Shown piece after piece: positions 9,154 to 18,228 of a stretch of 25,105 nucleotides of DNA. The stretch lies in assembly GCA_016098155.1 (NCBI GenBank), contig JAAAJB010000528.1:1-25105 (forward strand), read 5' to 3'. The notes under the pieces are model-generated. The model saw only the letters and a list, made by a program, of their open reading frames with translations. It did not search any database and had not been told where the DNA came from. The translations under genes and the position numbers were made by a program. Source of the stretch: Actinomortierella ambigua (Eukaryota; Mortierellomycota; Mortierellomycetes; Mortierellales; Mortierellaceae). Position 1 is the stretch's first letter, and each line of letters begins with the position of its first letter.

Positions 9154-11222
9154 TTAGATGAGACCCTGGCGCTTAAGATCCTCGTACGTCTTCTTGTTGA
9201 AGACATTGCCTTCGTCGTCTTCATACTCTTCAATCTGGTCCCGCTTGACTGTCTCAGGCCGTGTGCCTTCGATTCTCTTCCATACTAGATGATTTAAAAA
9301 AGTACCAGTTAGTAAACAGGGTACCTTATTCTTCCATTTTAAATACATAAAGTCAACCCAAAAAGTGAGTGGCGACCTACAGGCAAGCGCATCTTCAATG
9401 CCAGTAATCTCGTGGAACTGTCGTGTATTGGGAATGCCGAGACTGCGCATGCCATTGGCATGTCGCCGCTCCTGGAAATGCTTGTCAAATGCCTTGCGAC
9501 CCTTGTAGACATATCCACCGCAAATCTCGCATGTGTATTCGACGCCCAAGCCGTGCAGTTTGTACAACCAAAATGGGATTGGCTTGCCATCCCATCCCAG
9601 TGGCAGCTTCAGCGGGTTGTACACCTTTTCTTCCTCCTCGTCATCCGACTCGGGCAACTCTGGCTGATCCTCTACCAATTCGAGCTAGATGAAAAGAATG
9701 AAAGAGAAAGGGATTGATGAACTATTAAAAAAAAAAGCTCCTCCTATACACAACCAATAGCGACAAATACAAACTTCCAGATTGACATCTTACATCACGC
9801 TCATGACCGGTAAGTGTCTGTCGTCGCTCGACATTCTCCTTTGTTTCATCAATCTTTTGGGTCAAGATCTCGGCAAAAGTCTTGGCTAGCGTCTCACCCC
9901 AAGCCATGTCCTTCTCAGGCTTAATCTTGTCCTCGATCGCCTTCGCCTGCGCCTCAGCCAGCTCTGTAGATGCTGCTGTTCCTGCGGTGGCCGTTATTGC
10001 TGTAGTTGATCCTCCTTCCGCCTCCAATTTCGCCACCTCTCTCAAGTGCTTCTTTCCAGTCAAGTGGGCCGTATACACAGACTCCTTGGCAAACAGCTTT
10101 TTGCAGGCGACACAAAACAACTCCATCGATGGTGGCTCGGCCAACACGGCTGGTTTGGGCCAACCAGGCACTGTACCCTCCTGCCACTGTTTCTCAAACT
10201 CGACCCAAGCATTGGCCTTGATCTGCGGGATATTTGTCAGCGGCTTGGCCCTTCGCAAAAACTGTCCCAGATACAGGTTCATGGCATCCAAATACTTTTG
10301 ATAGTCGGCATTCTTGTCCTCCTTTGGCATCTGCTCAAACAGCGTAAACTCGGACAGGTACTGCAGATACGACGCCCGCTTGAAGTTCTTCAGATTCATG
10401 TACATCTGGTGCAGCTCGTGCAGGTCCAAGTACCGTCCGACGGATTCCTCACCCGTAAACTGGCTGTCCAATGACTCTAGTTGCTCGGGCGTCGGTGACT
10501 CTAGCACAAACTCGAGCTCCATCGGCTCAACCGACTCATTGGGGTATCGGCGGTGATGGTCCTTGATGATCCTCAGCCGGTTGTAAAACTCTTCAAACTC
10601 GTTGGCGCCCGAGATGGTATCGATCTCCTTCTTGCGTGATCTATAGTTGTGAGGGAACGCCACAATGAAAAAAAATGAATCGAGGCCCAAAAGCACCCGA
10701 CGTTAGTACTGTGATCTGTTTCGAGAAAGAGATCAACGCCTTCGTTTGCTTTTTGTCTCTTTTTTTTTTCTTGCCCTGCATACCCATCCTCGTCCTTGTA
10801 AATCGACTGAAGATTCTTGTTGCCAGTTTGAATTCGATCCAGGTAACTGTCAACGGTCAGATCACGAAAGAGACGTTCTCGATGCTAGAAAAATAAAAAG
10901 GTAGACGAGGAATGTTTGAGTACACAGCTACACTCTGCTTCTAAGCATCACAAAAACGAGCCTGGCTCCATGCTGTATGCCTCCATCAGTGGTGTGCCGC
11001 AATGTTGCCTTTCTATCATACCGTCTTCGGGTTTAGCATAAACTGATCCACGACAGCCTGCTCAAGTCGATCGACCTCCTCATGCAATCGACGTTGGTGC
11101 TCTATGAGATGCAAGAAAAAAAAGAACATGGACACGTTAATGTCTCAGAGCTAGAGTTGTTGCTAATACGCATTCCAGCTTCCAAGAGTTTGTTGCCCGC
11201 CCGTACCGAGAATGGTGTCCAT
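9154..11222 (-). CDS. SF3A3: Splicing factor 3a subunit 3 (SF3a60 / Prp9)
   Basis: Six exons: 11222-11207, 11101-11022, 10884-10784, 10640-9794, 9684-9381 and 9284-9154. All introns are GT-AG (96-143 bp), and the product is 492 residues, close to the about 500 of animal SF3A3. The start [14 protein letters not shown] matches the conserved N-terminus of the family and is split after 16 nt by intron 1. Conserved blocks follow: AISG-type [15 protein letters not shown] (about 74-88), [19 protein letters not shown] and [18 protein letters not shown]2H2-like finger begins at C242/C245 ([19 protein letters not shown]). The C-terminal matrin-type zinc finger is C400, C403, H417, H423 in [20 protein letters not shown]..., followed by RSLGIPNT and [14 protein letters not shown] at the end. 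SF3a60 bridges SF3a to U2 snRNA in the pre-spliceosome, in the nucleus. Confidence 0.97.
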
Positions 11223-12374
11223 GTGTTGTAATGGTCTTGGACTAGATGGGTGATTAAAGGAGATTGACAACAATCGAACTCAACAACAGCAGAAGTAAAA
11301 TAAAGTTTGCCCTGTCTCTCTATTTCAAATATGATGGTACGGCTGATTTGTGGTGACAGTGACATGTCGTGATACTTCGCTAGCCTCTGTTGGCATTACC
11401 TTTTCTGCTAGTACACGACTCCCAAAGGCTCCCATCGTCGCGTCCTTCGACGCCCAGTATCCTCTGTACCTGCTGCTCAGCCACAAGCTAGCTGATTTTC
11501 CAACAATGTAAACATTATTGCGTGCTTCCCTTGGGTCTAAACCCGTCGAGGTCCTCCTGTCGTGGACGATTTCGAAGGAGCAATGGGCAGCCAAATCTAC
11601 CGATACCTCAGTATGTGCTTTGACAATGTATGACTACGCTAAGCAACCGTAGGAATTGGTCGAGTCCAAGAAAAAGGGACCTACTGTCGGGTCCAGGGTC
11701 TGCAAAATAGGGGCGGCAGCGAACGTCTTCATCGTGGAGCATGCTTCGCCCACGTACTCACAGCTTGCGACTCTCCGACGTTGTATAATTGAGTGACAGG
11801 GACTACTCCTGCGAGCAGGTATGCCGAGCACTTGGCCACTTGTTTTGTTTTTTGTTTGTTTCTTCTTCGTTTCCAACGACCTATATGCTCGGTCTTTAAG
11901 AGATCTATCAAACAAAAAAAAAGCGCTTGAGAGAGACCAGTTTTAGTCTCGTATCCCATTCTACCGCCAGCGTACCACGTGCTGGACCACGCAGAATGGT
12001 TGAGTAATGCCGAAGGGCATGCCCCTGGAGGGTTGCCCAAAAGCTAGAATTGGTTTGGCTGACCACTATGCTGCATGCGTGTCTCAAAATGGAAAAGGTT
12101 GTGCCAAATATAACAGAATGATTTTTTATGAGTTTTCCCGAACATCTACAAACTTTGCTTCTCGGAAAAAGAAGCAGAATGCTACGAGCTGCTGTACCCC
12201 TGTTGACCTTGATCCTCCTGTCAAGCAAGGTATTAAAGGGCTAGTACGTAGAATGAGGCTGGCGTGTAAAGGTGGTCGTGGTCGTGGTCGTCATAGTGGG
12301 TGATGTTATGATGTGAGGATATTGGTAGTGGGAGTGGGGTGTATGGACAGGGGTATGCAAAGTTTACTGCGATT
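11223..12374. other. Intergenic, 1.15 kb, no supported gene
   Basis: The region upstream of SF3A3 holds only short open frames in several phases, with no conserved motif or consistent splice signals. A plus-strand stretch around 11430-11510 (a short frame reading DAQYPLYLLLSHKLADFPTM) looks somewhat protein-like but closes at once and has no partner exon that I can support. It could be decayed coding sequence. At 12272-12294 there is a short GTCGTG-type repeat. No tRNA, terminal repeat or transposase motif was found. Confidence 0.45.
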
Positions 12375-12880
12375 CTAAGCGGTGGAGGTACAATTGTCGT
12401 GGCAGTCGTCAAAGGCAATCATACAGTGGGACATGCTGATCGAGTCAAGCAGGCATGTCGTTTCCGTGTCAATGCAGTGCTCAAGACACACGGTCTCTTC
12501 TGTTGTGAACTCTACGGGAGAAACGAAATTATATAATTTGGAGATTGTGTGCAGGTAATTTGTGTGAGTAAAGGAGTTTGGATATTATTAGCACCCGGTG
12601 CGTGCAGACAGAATGCATGCTGAGGAAATGTCGAGAGGGCATGTAGACATGGGTATGTGTTCGAGAGAGCATAACTATGAAGCCTCTCTTGTCGGCCTAC
12701 ATGCCCTCATCTCCAGCTCCCTCGATTCCGAAAAGAAATCCATAGCAGGTGCGGTGGTGGGTGGGTGACCAGCAAGGTGAGAGGGGGGGATAGCGCACCT
12801 CCTCGGCGAGCAGGGGCAGCCTTGGCAACAGCCATGAGAGCGAGAGTCATGGCAATGACGACAGCGAGATGGACACGCAT
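12375..12880 (-). CDS. Small secreted cysteine-rich protein (72 aa, six cysteines in mirror-symmetric spacing)
   Basis: This two-exon gene is invisible as one open frame. Exon 1 (12880-12799) encodes a signal peptide, MRVHLAVVIAMTLALMAV followed by AKAAP, with probable cleavage after AKA or AKAA. Exon 2 (12511-12375) encodes the cysteine-rich body. The intron is 287 bp, with a GTGCGC donor and a TCTCCCGTAG acceptor. Phases match and the total of 219 nt is exactly 73 codons. The cysteines are C36, C40, C47, C57, C64 and C68, giving CX3C-X6-C-X9-C-X6-CX3C, a pattern that reads the same in both directions. The mature part is acidic and about 50 residues. A dibasic RR at 25-26 just after the signal peptide could be a Kex2 site. 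The paired CX3C motifs recall helical-hairpin peptides, but I recognise no family. It sits 241 bp downstream of another secreted-protein gene. It could be an effector, antimicrobial or signalling peptide; none of these is shown. Confidence 0.7.
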
Positions 12881-13121
12881 GGGTGGTCTGGAGTGAGGAG
12901 GGAAAGTGAGGGGAGAGGAATGTGAGTAAATTGAATGAATGCGTGTGTGTGTGTGGAGAAGGAGACTGATGGTGTCAGTTTGATAAAACAAAGCAAGACA
13001 CCGTTAACTAAAAATCTCCTTGGTGGCCAATGTCTGCAAAGGGAAACAAAAGATACTCTATTTTTCTGTGGTTGGCCTGCAACCCGCGTATTACAAGTAA
13101 CTACGTACAACTATTCTACTT

Positions 13122-14015
13122 TTACAGGTAGTTCATCAAGCCAGCAACACCAGCAACAACGGCGACGACGCCGCTGAGAGTGTTGGCGGCAGTGAGACCG
13201 ACAGCAGCACTAGGGGCCTTGTCATCAGTAGTGCTGTTGCCTCCCTTGTTGTTGCCTGCTGGGGTCTTCAAGTCCTGAGGAGCGGTGATGTCGATCTTGC
13301 AAGCAGTCTTGTACTGGTACTCGAGATCGCCCAACAGAGTGGTCGAGTTGAGTTTCTGGCCAAAGTTGAGTGGGAATGTTGAGGGGGTCTTCTTGAAGTA
13401 CGTAGCAAAGATGTTGGCGATATATTGGTTGCAGGGTGTGCAGAAGTCAGCGTTGGACATGTTGACATTGCTCAGCAGAGGCGTGACATACTGCAGATAG
13501 CCGTACAGATCGTCCATTTGAGGATTGCCATTGGGGATCTGCTTGCGGGCAATCATGGAGTCCATCGACTCGATCACGCAGTACTTGCTCGTGGCCGGGT
13601 TCTTGACGCAGACCGACTTTTGCTGAGGAGGCGACAGGTACCTATGGTGGGAAGAGAAGAGGATCGCAATAGTGGAGGAAGAGGAGGAGGATGTGGTGGT
13701 GGTGGTAACAGTTCATGTACATGTGTGTACAGCGTAGGTAGGTAGGAGGAGTGCGAGTAAGCAGCAGATAGGGGATCGTGAAGAGAGGAGAGATATTATT
13801 AGTTAGCTGAACACACAAGGTTTGGGTTGGATTAAGTAGCGCGGTGTGTGAGCAGTTTCATTGCAGCAGTTGCAGACAAGCTTGTCCTGTCCCCAAAGTT
13901 GTGTATGTATGTCGGCTCTTCTTCCTCCTCCTCCTCCTCCTCTTCATCATCACCTTCTTCCTCCTCCTCCTCCCTCCCTCCCTCCCTCCCTCCTCGGAAA
14001 GCAAGAAAGAGAAAA

Positions 14016-14070
<55 letters not shown>

Positions 14071-14603
14071 CCCAATACCGGACGCCATGGCTTCTCCTGT
14101 TTTAATACGCATCTGCTGCTGCTGAAGGCTCTGACGCCACATGTGCTCATACACACAATATTTGACATACTCAACGGGGCGTGATCCAAAGGCTTTTCTC
14201 TTTCCTCCTTCATCCCTCAAATTGCAAAAATTCATAGTGGCTAAAAGAGGTCCACATACCACATGTAATGATCAGCGCTCAGAACGTCCTCGCTGGCGGC
14301 AGTGATGTCGGCAGCACAGTTGGTAGAGAAACCATCAATGGCTTGCTTGTACTGAGCATCTGTGCAGGCAGGCTGGGCACAGTACGTGTCAAGGGCGGTA
14401 GCCAGCTTGGGGGTGTCGTGGTCGTTCGCCCTGGTCAGGTTAGGGAAGCCGAGGGTGGTGTAGACTCGGCATTTACTCAGAGGGTTGGTGGCTGCGTTCA
14501 ACTCCTTGATGTACTTGTCACAGCCAGCTGTCAAGGCAGCCTCGGCCACCGACGATGTCGCGACCAGAGCAACAAGAGTAACAAGAGTAGTAGTAAACTT
14601 CAT
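13122..14603 (-). CDS. GPI-anchored secreted protein with ten cysteines (DUF7729-like)
   Basis: Two exons: 14603-14260 and 13641-13122, joined across a 618-bp intron (GTATGT donor, CACCATAG acceptor), restore the frame through a split Trp codon (W115) to give 287 residues. A signal peptide (MKFTTTLVTLVALVATSSVAEA, about 1-22 with cleavage near AEA) starts it. The C-terminal 25 residues form a hydrophobic tail ending AGLMNYL after a small-residue, Asn/Gly/Ser-rich spacer, which indicates a GPI-attachment signal. The cysteines fall in two similar halves: 28, 45, 75, 80, 96 and 126, 136, 182, 185, 229. N-glycosylation sequons are at N55, N175 and N213. The layout recalls fungal cell-surface proteins of the DUF7729 type, though I could not run a search. 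It probably sits on the outer face of the plasma membrane or wall; its function is unknown. The ATG chosen gives the cleanest signal peptide. Confidence 0.82.
13918..14070. repeat. Polypyrimidine (TCC/TTC) tract followed by a (GA)n microsatellite, inside an intron
   Basis: On the plus strand, 13918-13994 is almost purely pyrimidine (CTCCTCC, TTCCTCC, CCCTCCCTCC). From 13996 the strand becomes purine-rich, ending in about 24 GA units at 14021-14069. Both tracts lie in the 618-bp intron of the GPI-anchored protein gene. Because a pyrimidine block is followed by a purine block on the same strand, the transcript could fold on itself. Confidence 0.9.
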
Positions 14604-16133
14604 GGTTATGGATGGGGTATTGGTCAAGAGAGGGAGAGAAGGAGAAGTGGAGAGAAGGGAGAGAGGCAGGGAGGTGGAGAAAAAGTGTGCGTGTATCTGA
14701 AAGAGACCAGGCTTTAGGAAAAGTGGAAGGGGACGCAAAAGAGTGAAGAAGAAGAAGAAGAAAAGAAGAAGAGAAGAAAAGGGTGAAAGGGATGGAGCAA
14801 ATAATATACAAACTCTACTTTTTTTGAAAAATGAAATCTCAGGTACAGCGAATGTTGCACAAGAGGGCAAACATTTGTTTGAATTGTGCTGACATTTGGG
14901 GAAGGTACCCCAATGCATGTACACCCTCTCTTCTTACTCGGCGTTTTCAATCTCCTGACTCCTTCAGCCTCCCCCTCTCCCCATTGTGACAACCAGTCGT
15001 CAGCCGCTGACTCCATCCTCTGCCTGTGTGTACGTACAGTACAATACAATACACTGCTGCACTGGGCTGCTCAGAGCTGGGCTGTGAAAAGTGTTGCTGA
15101 CCAGATACAAACTGACGCACTATCATCCCGCTGCCAGGTAGCGTTGCACACATACCCCCCCCCCCTTCTCTGTCCCATGTTTCCCTATGTAGTGGGGTGG
15201 CTCGATGCAGATCATGCATCCCTACAATCATCACGCCGCCACTGCCCAAAAAAAATTCAAGGCTATACATGTCTGGGAGTGTAGAATATGGATACACTTT
15301 TTACCAAGGAAAAACCAACGGGCACAGCAAGATATGGAAAGGCTGAAAAAGGTCCGTCGTGTGCCGACACAAAGAGCCTTTAGAAATAAAGTTGGCTGCT
15401 AGACTAACAACTTTCAGCAAAATGCAGAACGTCAATCCTCTCCGCCTAGCGCCATTCCAAATCTGCATTGAAGTATCAGCCTGCGGGGACAATTACCGTC
15501 ATACATTCACCGAGGCAGAAATAGAGGATGAGAGAGAGAAAGTTAAAGAAGAGCACCCTTCATTCTACCGGTCGCCCAGTTTTCGCGAGAAGGTTGAAAC
15601 CTCGACTTTTGCTCACCTATTCACCATAAGCCAGATGCTCTTCCTGTCATGCATGAAAAACTATTAGTGTCTTACACCACCTTCCTCCTTTCGAGATGCT
15701 TGCACGGCCTACTATAAAAGTGTTGCAGTGCAGGCAAGCTAATCCGTAGATCTTACGGGTCGGTGGCGGACCTGATATAAAGCCTTTAGTAATGTGTTGT
15801 GCCTTCGCAATTGTCATTTGGTCATATATCAAATTACCAATGTACACTCGGTAATACCGCCCATTTTTCCATCTATGATCCCTGCTACCTTCCCACACGA
15901 AAGAATGGTTCTGATGTACTTGGTCTATAATTGCTTCCGAGCACGTCTGGACATGAAAACTCTAGGAGAGTGGCCAAGGTTGCACTCCTTCATTTTCAGA
16001 GGATAGATAATGGACATCGCCACCCATCATATGTGAGGCTTTGAAGCTACAATACGCTGTCCTTTGACTTCTGCTTGAAAAGTTTCTTTTTTTCTTTTCC
16101 ATGTAAATTCAGGTAACGTTGGTGGGTGATATT
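14604..16133. other. Longest intergenic region (1.5 kb): promoter of the GPI-anchored protein gene and 3' flank of UBC7
   Basis: Immediately upstream of the GPI-protein ATG the minus strand is strongly CT-rich, with TTC repeats (plus-strand AAG at about 14743-14780), a common leader composition here. A C-run occurs at about 15156-15166. One plus-strand candidate small ORF (15422-15667) is listed separately. I see no tRNA, no terminal inverted repeats and no transposase motif. Confidence 0.45.
15422..15667 (+). CDS. Uncertain small ORF, possibly an exon of an unrecognised plus-strand gene
   Basis: An ATG at 15422 opens 81 codons to a TAG at 15665-15667. It begins with NVNPLRLAPFQICIEV and contains a hydrophilic stretch (FTEAEIEDEREKVKEEHPSF) of plausible protein composition. 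Just upstream, GACTAACAACTTTCAG (AG at 15416-15417) combines a branch-point-like CTAAC and a 3' splice site at normal spacing, as expected at an exon border. I found no convincing upstream coding exon, no family match, and a hydrophobic, untypical end. It may be a remnant, or a spliced leader plus a short ORF. Confidence 0.2.
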   Translation: MQNVNPLRLAPFQICIEVSACGDNYRHTFTEAEIEDEREKVKEEHPSFYRSPSFREKVETSTFAHLFTISQMLFLSCMKNY

Positions 16134-17170
16134 CTACAGTCCAAGCGAATGCTGGATGGTGCGACGCACAATGGCGTCAAACTGCTTGCGATCCGTTCGC
16201 CACATTTTCTACACAATAGACAAGGAAAAGGTGCATGCGGGAGAAAACGATCAGTGAAAAATAAATAGAGGACTTCACAACAGATCAGTTTGCCTTCTTT
16301 TGTTTGTATTATTCTTTTGGTGTGTGTCCTTACCGAAGCATCAATGTTGGCGCCACTTTCATCGTTGGGTTCAGCCAGCATACTCAGGACCGAAAGGAGA
16401 ATCTTTTCGATGCTCTGAACAGGGCTCCAGCGTTCCGACGATGATTCGTACATGTTGGGGTCATCGCCCGGCGCGTGCAAGATCGAGATACAGACGGTTC
16501 CATCTTGGTAGACTAACAAAGTAACAGGTTGAATGACATCCCTTTGGTTAACGCTTTGCTTCGCAGCATCCTCAAAAGACGTGAGTAAAGGGATTAGTTG
16601 GACAGTGTTGATGGGAGCGCGTTGCAACATACTGTTGGGATGATACATAGGGCAGGTGAACTTCATGACGGGTGGCGACAGAGGGTAATCCTTGGGGAAC
16701 GTGAGCAATGCCACGAAGACGCCTCCTTCATATGGTGTATCAGCTGGGCCTCTGTAATCCAGTGAAAAAGTAAGGTCTATGGTTAGTGCGGCGAGCCCTT
16801 TCTGAACCGCGTGAACCTCGTATCACTAGTCAGGTTTGCCACGCATCGTCTCCTCTCCACCATCTTACTCAATCAGTGCCTCCCACTCGAAAAAGTTGCT
16901 CTCGGAGATAGGAGCTATCCAAAAACAGAAGTGCAAACGTTAGTCATGCTTGACCATGCTGCTTGCCATCTACATGAAAATGAACAAGACCCTTCAATGT
17001 GCCTCCCTCAAACAAAAAAAACTCAATGCACGCATCTCCCCTTCGTTGTAAGGGTTCATGGGCTCGCCTTTCGTACCTGCAGTGATGCCCTCTGGAGCAT
17101 GTACGGTAATCTCGCGATACTCGGTCATGAGCCTCTTCAAGGCGGTTGCGCCAATGCCTTTGCTGTACAT
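16134..17170 (-). CDS. UBC7: Ubiquitin-conjugating enzyme E2 of the Ubc7 / UBE2G2 type
   Basis: Five exons: 17170-17077, 16914-16869, 16751-16633, 16512-16334 and 16208-16134. Introns are all GT-AG (117-162 bp), and the product is 170 residues. The start [15 protein letters not shown] aligns with the family N-terminus, so no upstream exon is needed. The UBC fold is complete: [30 protein letters not shown] at 84-86, and the catalytic cysteine C94 in [10 protein letters not shown]. The Ubc7/UBE2G acidic-loop insertion follows directly ([20 protein letters not shown]), then [18 protein letters not shown] and a basic C-terminal helix ending HSLGL. Ubc7-type E2s build Lys48-linked chains with Hrd1/gp78-class ligases in ER-associated degradation. 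The loop and length favour UBE2G2 over other E2 classes. Confidence 0.95.
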
Positions 17171-17427
17171 TGTTGGTTTGGTGGTTCAGGTGCCGATGGA
17201 AGGAGTCAAAGAGAATGTGTGCCCTGCAGTACGGTATGGGTGAGATGGGTTGTGTCAAGACGACCTTTAAGAGGTTTGAGCCCAATATTGGAAGAGCAAG
17301 CCACTGATGCGTCAGTTGTCAGTTTGCCACCAAAGTGATTCAAAGTTCGCACTTTTACAATTCTCGGGAACCGGGACCTTCAGATAGCTTTTTTTTTTAC
17401 TAATGTGGTCTATGTAGCCTCATTCGA

Positions 17428-18123
17428 CTAGAGATAGCTGGCGGACGAGAAGGGGAGAATTTCATAGTCGACGGCCAAGACATCGTCAACGTTGGGGCGG
17501 ACGTCCTCGGTGACCACCTTGACGTGTTCGGGTGACTTGTCGTAGGTCTCCAAAGCCTCCTTCGACTCAAAGATCATGGTGAAACCTAGAGGCAACATTC
17601 CAAGACAATGTGTCGGGTAAGAATATGAATGTTCAGGCGACATGATACACAAGCTTTCAGCATGGCAATGAAGAATGAGAGAACGCGCACCATGAGTGAA
17701 ACCCTTGGCACGCGAAGCAAAATTGGTGCCGAGGTGGACAGACTTGACCAAATGAGGCAGCTGCTTCTCGAGGTTGGCAAGCTTTTGAAGGATCTCCTTG
17801 GCCTGCTCCTCCGAGACGCTGGGCTTGATCTTCAAGAGAACTATGACGATGTTAACGCGATTGTTTGGATAGAGAGAAAGAATGCGTACTTTAAGCAAAC
17901 CGCAGAATGGATAGATTGGATAGAGTGGATAGAGTGGATAGAGTCGGAACCGTCGAGCACACATGGCTTTGTAGGGCTCACGATTCATATGGCACGCTTT
18001 TGAGGGGTGTGCGATATCTAGGAGTCCCAAGTACTGGAGCTGAACCTTCAGTGTTAAGGGCGAAGTGTGCAGTTGTTTTTATAGTCAAAGATGACGAGCC
18101 TTACTAATATGAGCAATGGGCAT
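17428..18123 (-). CDS. Stress-responsive A/B-barrel (Dabb) domain protein
   Basis: Three exons: 18123-18105 (19 nt), 17840-17691 and 17585-17428, with introns of 264 and 105 bp, give a 108-residue protein. Exon 1 supplies MPIAHI and completes the first strand (HIILLKIKPSVSEEQ) that defines the Dabb N-terminus. The middle holds the helix AKEILQKLANLEKQLPHLVK and HLGTNF. The second splice rebuilds KGFTHGFTMIFESKEALETY, the conserved G-F-T-h centre of the domain, followed by SPEHVKV. Dabb proteins are small dimeric ferredoxin-like barrels; some are stress-induced and some are polyketide cyclases or hydratases. No secondary-metabolite genes lie nearby, so a stress or general role is more likely, but the substrate is unknown. 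Confidence 0.88.
17909..17944. repeat. Four tandem 9-mers (GGATAGA(G/T)T) in intron 1 of the Dabb gene
   Basis: The units start at 17909, 17918, 17927 and 17936. The first differs from the others at one base. On the transcribed strand they read ACTCTATCC and lie about 70 bp upstream of the 3' splice site. Confidence 0.8.
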
Positions 18124-18228
18124 GATTGGATGATGGAGATGGAGAGATTAAAGAAACCGAAATTGTAATGAGATTATTTACCACTGAAAGGCTCAGAGAC
18201 GAAACATATCAGGTTCTACATTTGTCAG

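Noticed and set aside
11325..12040. Minus-strand ORFs of 89-103 codons
   Set aside because: They have no start context, motif or splice partners and an erratic composition, so I left the region as intergenic.
13844..14262. Several overlapping ORFs with Ser, Pro, Arg-Glu or Leu-Ser runs
   Set aside because: They are products of the TCC and GA microsatellites in the intron of the GPI-anchored protein gene.
17909..17944. A CRISPR-like or other spaced repeat array
   Set aside because: The units are adjacent 9-mers without spacers, inside a fungal intron.
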